Made by a program: the position numbers and the translations under genes
The notes under the pieces: model-generated
What the model was told of the DNA's origin: nothing
What the model saw: the letters and a program-made list of their open reading frames with translations, nothing else
Database searches by the model: none
From: Prochlorococcus sp. AG-670-O11
Lineage (GTDB): Bacteria > Cyanobacteriota > Cyanobacteriia > PCC-6307 > Cyanobiaceae
DNA: 18,310 nt
Direction of reading: 5' to 3'
NCBI GenBank assembly: GCA_003211335.1
Contig: QCTA01000014.1
Span: forward strand, 1-18,310
In this document: in pieces, positions 1 to 6,489 of the stretch
Layout: the number at the start of each line of letters is the position of its first letter
Numbering within the stretch: the first letter of the stretch is position 1

Positions 1-188
1 TTTTGGGTGATTAAACCATCTTTCAAAGAAAAATGGGATTTGCTTTCGGGTCTCTCTTTGTCGATAACTTTCGCTACCTCAAAGACAATTTTATTAGCAA
101 CTTTAGTATTAGCTATTAGATTTTCCAAAACCATCTCTACGGATACTTCCTGATGAGTTTGATGCCAGCAATCATAATCAGTAACCAT
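1..188 (-). pseudogene. mtnP: 5'-methylthioadenosine phosphorylase, C-terminal fragment (cut by window edge)
   Basis: The 62 visible codons begin MVTDYDCWH and continue VSVEMVLENL. This matches the C-terminal region of methylthioadenosine phosphorylase, where the TDYDCW motif lies roughly two thirds into a protein of about 280-310 residues. The full enzyme cleaves 5'-methylthioadenosine into adenine and 5-methylthioribose-1-phosphate for methionine and purine salvage. Nothing of the N-terminal two thirds is present: upstream bases belong to psbJ, and this frame meets a TAG stop a few codons before the ATG. The ATG lies inside the end of psbJ in another frame, an 11-base overlap. The reading frame leaves the window at base 1, so some 25 C-terminal residues are probably missing from view. 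As it stands it cannot encode a working enzyme. It could be a genuine deletion remnant or an assembly chimera. Identification is firm; whether the truncation is real is not. Confidence 0.75.
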
Positions 189-351
189 AGAAAAATATAC
201 CTAAAACGAAAATAACTGCTATTCCACCAGCTGTAGCAACTAGCCAAAGAGGAAGAGTTCCCTCTGTCCACCTTCTTTCCCATGCGACGGCTGGTCGGCC
301 ATCAGGTAATCTATCAGGAATTCGGCCGTCAGGACCTTTTAATTTACTCAT
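178..351 (-). CDS. psbJ: Photosystem II protein PsbJ, C-terminus abnormal
   Basis: This is a 57-residue single-span membrane protein of photosystem II, acting beside cytochrome b559 in electron flow and assembly. A polar N-terminal part ([19 protein letters not shown], then AWERRWTEG) is followed by a membrane segment at about residues 34-54 ending GIFFYGY. The core matches PsbJ ([18 protein letters not shown]). The N-terminal extension of about 25 residues is longer than the roughly 39-residue PsbJ of Synechocystis and fits marine picocyanobacteria. The tail is odd. PsbJ normally continues after FFYG with a short Ser/Ala-Tyr-x-Gly type tail, but here a TGA follows FFYGY, exactly where methylthioadenosine phosphorylase sequence begins. 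About 8 residues therefore appear to be lost or replaced. The gene starts 9 bases after the psbL stop, as the last gene of psbEFLJ. Confidence 0.9.
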   Translation of the reverse strand: MSKLKGPDGRIPDRLPDGRPAVAWERRWTEGTLPLWLVATAGGIAVIFVLGIFFYGY

Positions 352-360
352 AATTTTAGT

Positions 361-480
361 TTAATTGAAAAAGTAACTGGAAAATAAAATTCCCAAAACA
401 AATACTGATAATAAGCCTAGATAAAGACTTGTGCGATTAAGTTCAACTGGAACTTTATTCGGATTTTCGTTTACTTGCAT
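361..480 (-). CDS. psbL: Photosystem II protein PsbL
   Basis: This is a 39-residue single-helix subunit of photosystem II. The protein reads [20 protein letters not shown], then one hydrophobic span ([13 protein letters not shown]) and the typical SSYFFN end. In the known family PsbL sits at the monomer-monomer interface and affects the acceptor-side quinone QA. The length is the family norm (37-39) and the Glu-Leu-Asn-Arg-Thr-Ser-Leu-Tyr motif is intact. It is the third gene of psbEFLJ, 11 bases after psbF and 9 before psbJ, so it is almost certainly co-transcribed with them. The ORF is too short for a length-filtered gene search; it was found by translating the gap by hand. Confidence 0.96.
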
Positions 481-491
481 AATTAATTACT

Positions 492-635
492 TTAACGGAG
501 AAATTGCATAGCCGCTATAGCGCCTAAGAAAAATACTGAAGGAATTGCAAGAGCATGAACTGCTAACCAACGTATTGTAAAGATAGGATAAACGCGGACT
601 TCAACAGCCTGCATTGGGGCTTGAGAATTTGACAT
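492..635 (-). CDS. psbF: Cytochrome b559 subunit beta (PsbF)
   Basis: This is a 47-residue protein whose single membrane helix carries the heme-ligand histidine in [17 protein letters not shown] (His27). It pairs with PsbE to bind one heme in cytochrome b559, needed for photosystem II assembly and photoprotection. The C-terminus AAMQFLR is the normal family ending. The start ATG lies 2 bases after the psbE stop, so translation is probably coupled. Length and motif are those of an intact gene. It was found by hand translation because it is very short. Confidence 0.97.
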   Translation of the reverse strand: MSNSQAPMQAVEVRVYPIFTIRWLAVHALAIPSVFFLGAIAAMQFLR

Positions 636-637
636 AG

Positions 638-886
638 TTATTTTGTTCTTAAATCTAATTGAGATTTAGCGTCATATCTTTGAGTTACAACTGGTGCTTT
701 TGATTCAGAGGCCTGGAAATAACTATCCGGACGTGGAGTACCAAAAGCATCATAAGCTAAACCTGTATAAACAAATAGGAAGCCTGCTATAAAAATAGCT
801 GGAAGTGTTACTGCATGAATAATCCAGTATCTGATACTGGTAATTATTTCAAAGAATGGGCGTTCACCCGTTGAACCTGCGGCCAT
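638..886 (-). CDS. psbE: Cytochrome b559 subunit alpha (PsbE)
   Basis: This is an 82-residue protein starting [11 protein letters not shown], with the heme ligand His24 in [16 protein letters not shown] and a single membrane span up to about residue 43. The lumenal tail holds the conserved GTPRPDSYF motif. Together with PsbF it forms cytochrome b559 of the photosystem II core. I take the ATG at 886. An in-frame GTG two codons further out (892) is possible, but family members start at Met-Ala. It is the first gene of psbEFLJ. The 132-base gap back to the end of ycf48 suggests it has its own promoter, as expected for a highly expressed photosystem gene. Confidence 0.97.
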   Translation of the reverse strand: MAAGSTGERPFFEIITSIRYWIIHAVTLPAIFIAGFLFVYTGLAYDAFGTPRPDSYFQASESKAPVVTQRYDAKSQLDLRTK

Positions 887-1018
887 AATCACAATTATTT
901 ACTCTATGATCTTACTAGGAAAAAACCTAAGTTTGTGGAGAAATTTGCAGCTTGGTTACAGACAGTTGTTAAATTACTAAAAAATTAAGTATTTTTTTAT
1001 TTTTTTCGTTATTAAAAT
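887..1018 (-). promoter_or_regulatory. psbEFLJ upstream region, probable promoter
   Basis: These 132 bases lie between the ycf48 stop and the psbE start and hold no gene. They read leftward into psbE and begin with an A-rich stretch. A TAAGAT hexamer (minus strand, about 909-914) could be a -10 box roughly 25 bases before the start codon. I see no convincing -35 box or ribosome binding site. Such weak signals are common in this AT-rich background, so the promoter role is inferred mainly from position. Confidence 0.3.
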
Positions 1019-2032
1019 TCAACCATTCCACTTTAAGATATAACCTCTTTCTCCCAAAATGAAACCTTTTTTAGCTCCTAACTCATCTTTATCTAAAAAT
1101 TGAATTTTAATAAAATTAGTTGGTAAATTTGAAGCTATTGGATCAGAATTCCAAGTTTTCCCCTCATCCTCACTGACTATTAAAGTACCATTACCCCCGC
1201 CAGCCCAGATATTTCCTTCAGGGTCCCATCCCATATCTAGATAGTTATAACCATTGAGAATTGGAACTATAGGTTTTGTCCAACTTTCTAAATTATTACT
1301 ATCATCATTAAATCTTATTTCAGCTCCTCTTGATAGCATCCACAAATTACCATTTGGATTAAATCCTATGCTTTGCACTCTCTTACTACTCGCTCTTTGA
1401 TGAGCTATCCAAGTATCACTTCCACTATCAAGAGTGGAGAAAAAATTACCTAGACTACTTACGCTTACATAATTCCCCTCAGATGTTCTTCTTAAATCTC
1501 TAATACCTCCCTGCTCGGAAGGATCTGATACTTTCGCTTCCCATGTTTCACCACTATTTGAGGTTTCATAAATAGCAGCTGAGGTTGTTGCCAATTCAGC
1601 GATCCCCTCATCAATAGTTGAGACTAAAAATGGCTGACCAGGTAGTTTACCAAGGGATAACCTAGTCCAACTTTTGCCTTCATCAATCGTATGCATAACT
1701 AAAGATGGTTGTCCTATCAACCAGCCTTCAGAACCTCTAAAATCTATATCAAGTAAACGAAAATTCTCTTCCGCTGCTATATCTAATGATCGTTTTTCCC
1801 ATGTTTTACCTCCATCATTAGATTCCATGATTAGTCTATTTGAGCCAACTAAAAATCCATGATCATTATCTATAAAATCTATATCTAGTGCATTTGACTG
1901 ATCTTCAAAATAAATTGTTTCCCAGGGACTACTTTCGCTCATTTTGACACCCGTTGAAGAACAACTACTCAAAAAAAAGCAAAGTAAAGTTGTTAAAAGA
2001 AAATTTGGAATGTTAATAAAAAATTTTTTCAT
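1019..2032 (-). CDS. ycf48: Photosystem II assembly factor Ycf48 (HCF136 homologue)
   Basis: This 337-residue lipoprotein helps early photosystem II assembly by binding newly made D1 on the lumenal side. The N-terminus has a Lys-Lys start, a hydrophobic stretch (about 9-21) and the lipobox LSSC with Cys24, so the mature protein should be lipid-anchored. The rest is a beta-propeller with repeated Asp/Asn-x-Gly-x-(Ser/Thr)-Trp turns: [25 protein letters not shown] and DEGKTWNSD. This is the Ycf48/HCF136 pattern, and the length fits the family. It lies 9 bases downstream of rubA on the same strand and ahead of psbEFLJ. That order groups two photosystem II assembly factors with photosystem II subunits. 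The ATG at 2032 gives a complete signal peptide. Confidence 0.95.
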   Translation of the reverse strand: MKKFFINIPNFLLTTLLCFFLSSCSSTGVKMSESSPWETIYFEDQSNALDIDFIDNDHGFLVGSNRLIMESNDGGKTWEKRSLDIAAEENFRLLDIDFRGSEGWLIGQPSLVMHTIDEGKSWTRLSLGKLPGQPFLVSTIDEGIAELATTSAAIYETSNSGETWEAKVSDPSEQGGIRDLRRTSEGNYVSVSSLGNFFSTLDSGSDTWIAHQRASSKRVQSIGFNPNGNLWMLSRGAEIRFNDDSNNLESWTKPIVPILNGYNYLDMGWDPEGNIWAGGGNGTLIVSEDEGKTWNSDPIASNLPTNFIKIQFLDKDELGAKKGFILGERGYILKWNG

Positions 2033-2041
2033 AGTTGTATT

Positions 2042-2470
2042 TTAATGCAAAGAGTACAAAGAAAGGAAACATGCAGCTGCGAATGCTAAACCACCAAATA
2101 TTAAGATATTTTTCTGCCCAGGTGGCAAGCTATTGAATCCAAAGCCATAAGTTAAATTCTCTTCAAAACCACTAGGTTTTTCTCTTGGTCCTATATCTTT
2201 ATATAAATTTTTACCTGCTCTACAGACTGGACAAGCAAAAGTGTTTCCATCTATTGAGGAAAAAGGGGTATTTTTAGGTATATTAAGTTTTTTATTCCCT
2301 TCTGTAGGATCATAAATATATCCACAACTCCTACATTCGAATCTATTTTGTTCTAAATTGGTATTCTGTCCTTTATCCTTAAATTCTAGAATTTTTTCGG
2401 AGTATTCATCATTTGCTAAATCCTCAACTATTTGGTTATCCTCAGATGATGGTTGAATGTTTTCGCTCAC
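2042..2470 (-). CDS. rubA: Membrane-anchored rubredoxin RubA
   Basis: This is a 142-residue rubredoxin-type electron carrier. Cys46-x2-Cys49 (FECRSCGYIYDP) and Cys80-x2-Cys83 (CPVCRAGKN) should bind one iron. A C-terminal membrane helix spans about residues 121-140 (NILIFGGLAFAAACFLSLYS). Residues 1-42 are acidic and look disordered. In cyanobacteria, algae and plants this membrane-anchored rubredoxin is needed for photosystem assembly, photosystem II in particular, rather than for alkane oxidation. The start is GTG at 2470; no ATG gives a better N-terminus. It is probably co-transcribed with ycf48, 9 bases downstream, and is divergent from ndhC. Confidence 0.94.
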   Translation of the reverse strand: MSENIQPSSEDNQIVEDLANDEYSEKILEFKDKGQNTNLEQNRFECRSCGYIYDPTEGNKKLNIPKNTPFSSIDGNTFACPVCRAGKNLYKDIGPREKPSGFEENLTYGFGFNSLPPGQKNILIFGGLAFAAACFLSLYSLH

Positions 2471-2543
2471 GATTTAATATCTAATTAAAGAGACTCTAAA
2501 AGATTTTGCTGAATTAAGCGAATTTTTCCCCCAAATTTTTTAA
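2471..2543. promoter_or_regulatory. Divergent intergenic region rubA / ndhC
   Basis: These 73 bases separate the rubA start (leftward) from the ndhC start (rightward), so both operons' promoters should lie here or extend into the coding ends. The stretch is AT-rich (for example TTTAATATCTAATTAAAGAG). I cannot assign -10 or -35 boxes with confidence, and there is no clear ribosome binding site ahead of ndhC. The regulatory role is inferred from gene orientation only. Confidence 0.35.
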
Positions 2544-2906
2544 ATGTTTTCACTACCAGGCTACGAATATTTTTTAGGTTTTTTAATAATTGCTGCTGCA
2601 GTTCCAGTTTTAGCTTTAGTTACCAACCTTATAGTTGCTCCAAAAGGAAGAACCGGTGAGAGAAAACTTACCTATGAATCAGGAATGGAGCCTATTGGGG
2701 GAGCATGGATTCAATTTAATATCAGATATTACATGTTTGCATTAGTATTCGTTATATTTGATGTAGAGACAGTATTCCTTTATCCTTGGGCGGTTGCATT
2801 CAATAGACTAGGTTTACTAGCGTTTATTGAAGCTCTAATATTTATCACGATATTAGTAATTGCTCTTGCTTACGCTTGGAGAAAAGGAGCTTTAGAATGG
2901 AGTTAA
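2544..2906 (+). CDS. ndhC: NDH-1 subunit NdhC (NuoA-like)
   Basis: This 120-residue membrane subunit belongs to the cyanobacterial NDH-1 complex, which moves electrons from ferredoxin to plastoquinone for respiration and cyclic flow around photosystem I. Three hydrophobic spans are visible, at about residues 8-30, 63-82 and 88-110. The family motifs [15 protein letters not shown] and [16 protein letters not shown] are intact. Length is the family norm. It is the first gene of ndhC-ndhK-ndhJ, with 4 bases before ndhK, an arrangement conserved in cyanobacteria and plastids. The start is ATG at 2544. Confidence 0.97.
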   Translation: MFSLPGYEYFLGFLIIAAAVPVLALVTNLIVAPKGRTGERKLTYESGMEPIGGAWIQFNIRYYMFALVFVIFDVETVFLYPWAVAFNRLGLLAFIEALIFITILVIALAYAWRKGALEWS

Positions 2907-2910
2907 AAAA

Positions 2911-3645
2911 TTGAACAATTCACTTTCACCAAAAGCGATAAGAGAACTTAGAGAAGATACTTGCAATCCTCTCGCTGCTCCTCAGGTTACTACTGATTTG
3001 AGCGAAAATATCATAATGACAAGTTTAGATGACCTTCACAATTGGGCCAGACTAAGTAGTCTTTGGCCTCTTTTGTATGGAACAGCTTGTTGTTTTATTG
3101 AATTCGCAGCCCTAATAGGTTCTAGATTTGATTTCGATAGATTTGGTCTAGTGCCAAGAAGTTCCCCAAGGCAAGCTGACTTACTAATTGTTGCAGGGAC
3201 AGTTACGATGAAAATGGCTCCAGCCTTAGTAAGATTGTATGAGCAAATGCCAGAACCTAAATATGTGATTGCTATGGGAGCTTGTACTATAACTGGTGGA
3301 ATGTTTAGTGCAGACTCAACTACAGCAGTTAGAGGAGTTGATAAATTGATCCCAGTTGATTTATATCTGCCTGGATGTCCTCCTAGACCAGAAGCTATTT
3401 TTGATGCTGTTATAAAATTAAGGAAAAAAGTTGCTAATGAGAGTATTCTCGAGAGAAGTAAAACTGAGCAAACTCATAGATATTTAACAATAAAGCATGA
3501 TATGAAACTTGTTTTTTCAGAAAATAATGGTGAATATTTAAATAAAAATAATGAGAAATCAATAGAGCCTTCTTCTTTAAATAAGTTAGAAGAAAATACT
3601 ACAAACATAGATGAAGCAATCTTAATCGATGAAGAAATAAAATAA
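2911..3645 (+). CDS. ndhK: NDH-1 subunit NdhK (NuoB-like, Fe-S)
   Basis: This 244-residue peripheral-arm subunit carries the last iron-sulfur cluster (N2) before plastoquinone. The cluster ligands are visible: Cys60-Cys61 in YGTACCFIE, Cys125 in GACTITGG and Cys156 in LPGCPPRPE. The [15 protein letters not shown] motif is intact. The first codon is TTG at 2911; the resulting N-terminus ([10 protein letters not shown], then [10 protein letters not shown]) resembles other Prochlorococcus NdhK proteins. Residues from about 205 form a polar Asn/Glu/Lys-rich tail with no recognisable fold, longer than bacterial NuoB. The stop TAA shares its last A with the ATG of ndhJ, so translation is likely coupled. 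Confidence 0.96.
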   Translation: MNNSLSPKAIRELREDTCNPLAAPQVTTDLSENIIMTSLDDLHNWARLSSLWPLLYGTACCFIEFAALIGSRFDFDRFGLVPRSSPRQADLLIVAGTVTMKMAPALVRLYEQMPEPKYVIAMGACTITGGMFSADSTTAVRGVDKLIPVDLYLPGCPPRPEAIFDAVIKLRKKVANESILERSKTEQTHRYLTIKHDMKLVFSENNGEYLNKNNEKSIEPSSLNKLEENTTNIDEAILIDEEIK

Positions 3646-4175
3646 TGGGAAACGAAAACTCACCTGAATCTTCAGAAAAAATTGTAGAGCAAAGAGGAAT
3701 AGTAAGTAATCAACTTTCTAAAGATGGAATCACAAATGAACCTTTAGGAAATGACCATATTGGTGTCGAAATGTTTGCGGTAAAACCAGAAAAATTGTAC
3801 CAAGCAATATCTACCTTAAAAGGATATGGATATAATTACCTTCAATGTCAAGGAGGTTACGACGAGGGGCCTGGAAAATGTCTCGTAAGTTTCTACCATT
3901 TAATCTCTCTTGGGGATATTCAAGAAATAAAGGAGATTAAAGAAATTAGAGTAAAAGTCTTTTTGAACAGAGATTCAGACTTATCTGTACCTAGCCTTTA
4001 TAAAATTTTCAAAGGCAGTGATTGGCAAGAAAGAGAAACTTATGACATGTTCGGAATCAACTTCGCTAATCATCCAAATCCAACAAGACTTTTAATGCCA
4101 GAAGACTGGAGAGGGTGGCCATTAAGAAAAGATTACATACAACCTGATTTCTATGAATTACAAGATGCTTATTAA
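3645..4175 (+). CDS. ndhJ: NDH-1 subunit NdhJ (NuoC-like, 30 kDa)
   Basis: This 176-residue peripheral-arm subunit of NDH-1 carries the family signature at about residues 129-165: [14 protein letters not shown], then [13 protein letters not shown] and GWPLRKDY. The N-terminal 40 residues are polar and variable; the folded domain begins around HIGVEMFAV. The ATG overlaps the ndhK stop by one base. The gene ends 8 bases before the convergent yvcK-like gene, with no hairpin terminator visible between them. Confidence 0.96.
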   Translation: MGNENSPESSEKIVEQRGIVSNQLSKDGITNEPLGNDHIGVEMFAVKPEKLYQAISTLKGYGYNYLQCQGGYDEGPGKCLVSFYHLISLGDIQEIKEIKEIRVKVFLNRDSDLSVPSLYKIFKGSDWQERETYDMFGINFANHPNPTRLLMPEDWRGWPLRKDYIQPDFYELQDAY

Positions 4176-4183
4176 ATAAATTT

Positions 4184-5569
4184 TTAATTTAATTTCTTTA
4201 ATTTTTTATTAATAAACATTACCGCTCTTGCAAGCCTTCGGGGGTCATGCCTAAGTGTTGGGGTTATCTTTCTTGAATAGAGAGGGGCTTGCAAAACGTA
4301 ATATCCTTTTGAAATTAATTTTTCTTTATTACAAACCACAGGGACAGCGCCTCTACTTTGGTAATAATCAACGAGAGGTGACTCTTCAAATTGAATTTGA
4401 GAAAGTATTGCATTAAATATTTTAGTTTTTACACCAAAATTTGATAATTGTTTTTCTATTGCTTCTATGTGCTGATATACGTCAAGACCATCTGTTTCTC
4501 CTGGTTGAGTCATCAAATTACTTATATAGATCTTAGGAGCATTATTTTTTAGAAGCGCATCTACAATTTCAGGGACCAGCAAATTAGGTAACAAAGAGGT
4601 ATAAAGACTCCCTGGGCCAAGTACTATTAGATCTGCTTCTTTAATAGAGTCAATAGCACTTGGAAGAGCTGAGGGATTTTCAGGCAGATAACCAATCCTA
4701 GAAATCAACTTTTTAGATTGACTTATTTTGCTTTCACCAAAAACTTTCTCACCATCTTCAAGTTCTGCCCAAAGCATTACATCTGTATTTGTTGCTGGCA
4801 ATACTAGCCCTTGTACTGCTAAAACTTTACTAGAGGCTTGAACCGCCTTTTCTAAACTACCAGTAATTGTTGTTAGAGCAGATAAAAACAGATTACCAAA
4901 ACTATGTCCTTCTAATCCACTTCCCCCAGAAAATCTGTATTGAAATAATCTTGTTAAAATTGGTTCTTCGTTTGATAAGGCTGCCAAACAATTTCTTATA
5001 TCTCCTGGCGGTTGTACTCCTAATTGTTTTCTTAAGACTCCGCTACTTCCTCCATCATCTGAAACTGTAACTATTGCGGTTATGTTACTACTGTAATTTT
5101 TTAGGCCTTTCAATAATGTTGACAAGCCAGTCCCCCCACCAATAGCAACAATATTTGGGCCTCTTTTAAGTTTACTTTTTACTCTAAGCGCATCTATTAA
5201 AAAAGTATTTTTTTCTGGAACAAGAGCTTTTTGTATAGAATTAATACTTCTATTTTGCCCAATACCAATTAAGAGAAGCCCAAATATAAGAACTAATGGT
5301 CCTAAAACTGAAATAGGCAAAACATTTGTTACCACATTCATTATCGAGAAAAATACTTCTATTAACCAATAAACAGGTCTTAAATTTGTCCAGATTGCAA
5401 TCCCTAATAAAGAAGTCAATAATCCTATAGCAGAAGTTATCATCCATCTTTTGATTACTAACCCTGGCAATAGCCAACTTAGGATTCTAAAAATCCTATT
5501 TATCAAACCTAAATTTGACTTTTTAAAGTAAGATAAGGTCCTCTTTATTCTTTTTTTTTTCTTTCGCAT
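4184..5569 (-). CDS. YvcK/CofD-like protein with N-terminal membrane segments
   Basis: The 461-residue protein has two parts. Residues 1-110 begin with a very basic stretch (RKKKKRIKR) and hold two or three hydrophobic segments (about 42-60, 66-85 and 86-104). From about residue 138 it is a YvcK-type domain: NIVAIGGGTGLSTLL, VSDDGGSSGVLRKQ, PPGDIRNCLAALS, LVLGPGSLYTSLLPN and SNLMTQPGETDG. In Bacillus YvcK binds UDP-sugars and affects cell shape and growth on gluconeogenic carbon. Databases often label this family CofD-like, but true CofD (coenzyme F420 synthesis) is a different branch. The substrate here is unknown. I chose ATG at 5569; TTG at 5572 adds one residue. A run of ten A's codes for the lysines near the start. 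The gene is divergent from the lipid-transporter pair. Confidence 0.85.
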   Translation of the reverse strand: MRKKKKRIKRTLSYFKKSNLGLINRIFRILSWLLPGLVIKRWMITSAIGLLTSLLGIAIWTNLRPVYWLIEVFFSIMNVVTNVLPISVLGPLVLIFGLLLIGIGQNRSINSIQKALVPEKNTFLIDALRVKSKLKRGPNIVAIGGGTGLSTLLKGLKNYSSNITAIVTVSDDGGSSGVLRKQLGVQPPGDIRNCLAALSNEEPILTRLFQYRFSGGSGLEGHSFGNLFLSALTTITGSLEKAVQASSKVLAVQGLVLPATNTDVMLWAELEDGEKVFGESKISQSKKLISRIGYLPENPSALPSAIDSIKEADLIVLGPGSLYTSLLPNLLVPEIVDALLKNNAPKIYISNLMTQPGETDGLDVYQHIEAIEKQLSNFGVKTKIFNAILSQIQFEESPLVDYYQSRGAVPVVCNKEKLISKGYYVLQAPLYSRKITPTLRHDPRRLARAVMFINKKLKKLN

Positions 5570-5698
5570 CAAAAATCCTCTTAAATTTTTTTTTAAATTT
5601 AATATATTTAAATTAATTATAAATCAAATACATACATCCTTTTTTATTTTTAAAAAGTAGGCAAAATGTAATTAAAGACAAATTGCTCTATACACATT
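5570..5698. promoter_or_regulatory. Divergent intergenic region between the yvcK-like gene and the ABC ATPase gene
   Basis: This gap of 129 bases is almost pure A/T on its left side, with an A/T-only dyad at 5596-5614 (AATTTAA, 5-base spacer, TTAAATT). On the right, TGTAAT at about 5667-5672 is a possible -10 box for the ABC gene. Both flanking genes should start transcription here. The composition makes chance matches likely, so no site is claimed firmly. There is no ribosome binding site of note. Confidence 0.3.
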
Positions 5699-6484
5699 TT
5701 GAAAAAATCAAAACATGCTGTAGAAACCAATAATCTCTCTATTCGTTGGGGGGAACTTAGTGTCCTAAATAAAATCAATTTAAAACTTTATGAGGGAGAA
5801 AAATTAGCTATTGTTGGCCCTTCAGGTTCTGGGAAATCAACTATATTAAAAATTTTGGCAGGCTTGATTTTACCTACTGCAGGTGAATTAAGTATATTTG
5901 GGAAAAAACAAACTTATTTAAGATTAGATCAAAATAATCCCCCAGATGTAAGGTTAGTATTTCAGAATCCTGCTTTGCTAGGATCTTTAACTGTTGAAGA
6001 AAATGTAGGTTTCTTACTTCATAAGAATAAAAATTTATCCAAGAAATTTATTCAAGAAATTGTGAGAGAATGTTTAGAAGAAGTAGGATTATTTAATGTT
6101 GAGAAAAAGCTGCCAAATGAATTAAGTGGCGGTATGCAAAAAAGAGTAAGTTTTGCAAGAGCATTGATTACAGATCAAAATTTAGATAAAAAAAGTCAAC
6201 CATTATTACTTTTTGATGAACCTACTGCGGGTCTTGACCCTATTGCTTCATCAAGAATTGAAGACTTAATTAATAAGACAAATAATAAAGCCAATGGATC
6301 ATCTATTGTTGTTAGCCATGTTCTTAGTACTATAGAAAGGACATCAGAAAAAGTTGTTATGCTCTATGGAGGAAAATTCAGATGGGCTGGTTCGATTGAT
6401 GAATTTAAAGAAAGTAATGATCCTTATGTTTTTCAATTTAGAAATGGGAAACTTGCAGGACCAATGCAACCAAAAGACATTTAA
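5699..6484 (+). CDS. ABC transporter ATPase, Mla/TGD3 type (lipid transport)
   Basis: This 261-residue ATP-binding subunit has every catalytic motif: Walker A GPSGSGKST (40-48), Q-loop Gln89 in VFQNPALLGSLTVEEN, signature LSGGMQKR (142-149), Walker B LLLFDEP (169-175) and switch His207 in VVSHVLS. The signature followed by RVSFARAL and the Walker B followed by TAGLDPIAS are typical of MlaF/TGD3 ATPases that drive lipid movement with an MCE-domain partner. The next gene, 5 bases downstream, is that MCE partner. In plastids TGD1-2-3 imports lipids across the envelope; the cyanobacterial cargo and direction are not settled. The start is TTG at 5699. The permease (MlaE/TGD1) is not in this window. 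Confidence 0.88.
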   Translation: MKKSKHAVETNNLSIRWGELSVLNKINLKLYEGEKLAIVGPSGSGKSTILKILAGLILPTAGELSIFGKKQTYLRLDQNNPPDVRLVFQNPALLGSLTVEENVGFLLHKNKNLSKKFIQEIVRECLEEVGLFNVEKKLPNELSGGMQKRVSFARALITDQNLDKKSQPLLLFDEPTAGLDPIASSRIEDLINKTNNKANGSSIVVSHVLSTIERTSEKVVMLYGGKFRWAGSIDEFKESNDPYVFQFRNGKLAGPMQPKDI

Positions 6485-6489
6485 AAATT

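Noticed and set aside
915..945. TAGG-TTTTTT-CCTA dyad upstream of psbE as a regulatory hairpin
   Set aside because: Only four paired bases with a six-base loop, too weak to support a structure.
1674..1862. Plus-strand ORF of 62 codons inside ycf48
   Set aside because: It is antisense to a clear gene, with no recognisable protein features or start signal. It is a shadow frame.
5250..5477. Alternative 75-codon frame inside the yvcK-like gene
   Set aside because: It overlaps the membrane segments of the real gene in another frame, and its hydrophobicity is an echo of that.
4184..5569. CofD-like label suggesting coenzyme F420 or deazaflavin synthesis for the nearby photolyase antenna
   Set aside because: Motifs fit the YvcK branch, not true CofD. 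The deazaflavin antenna needs FO synthase (CofG/CofH), which is not here.
5596..5614. Perfect A/T inverted repeat (AATTTAA, 5-base spacer, TTAAATT) as an operator
   Set aside because: The flanking region is almost pure A/T, so such dyads arise easily by chance, and no second copy was noticed elsewhere.
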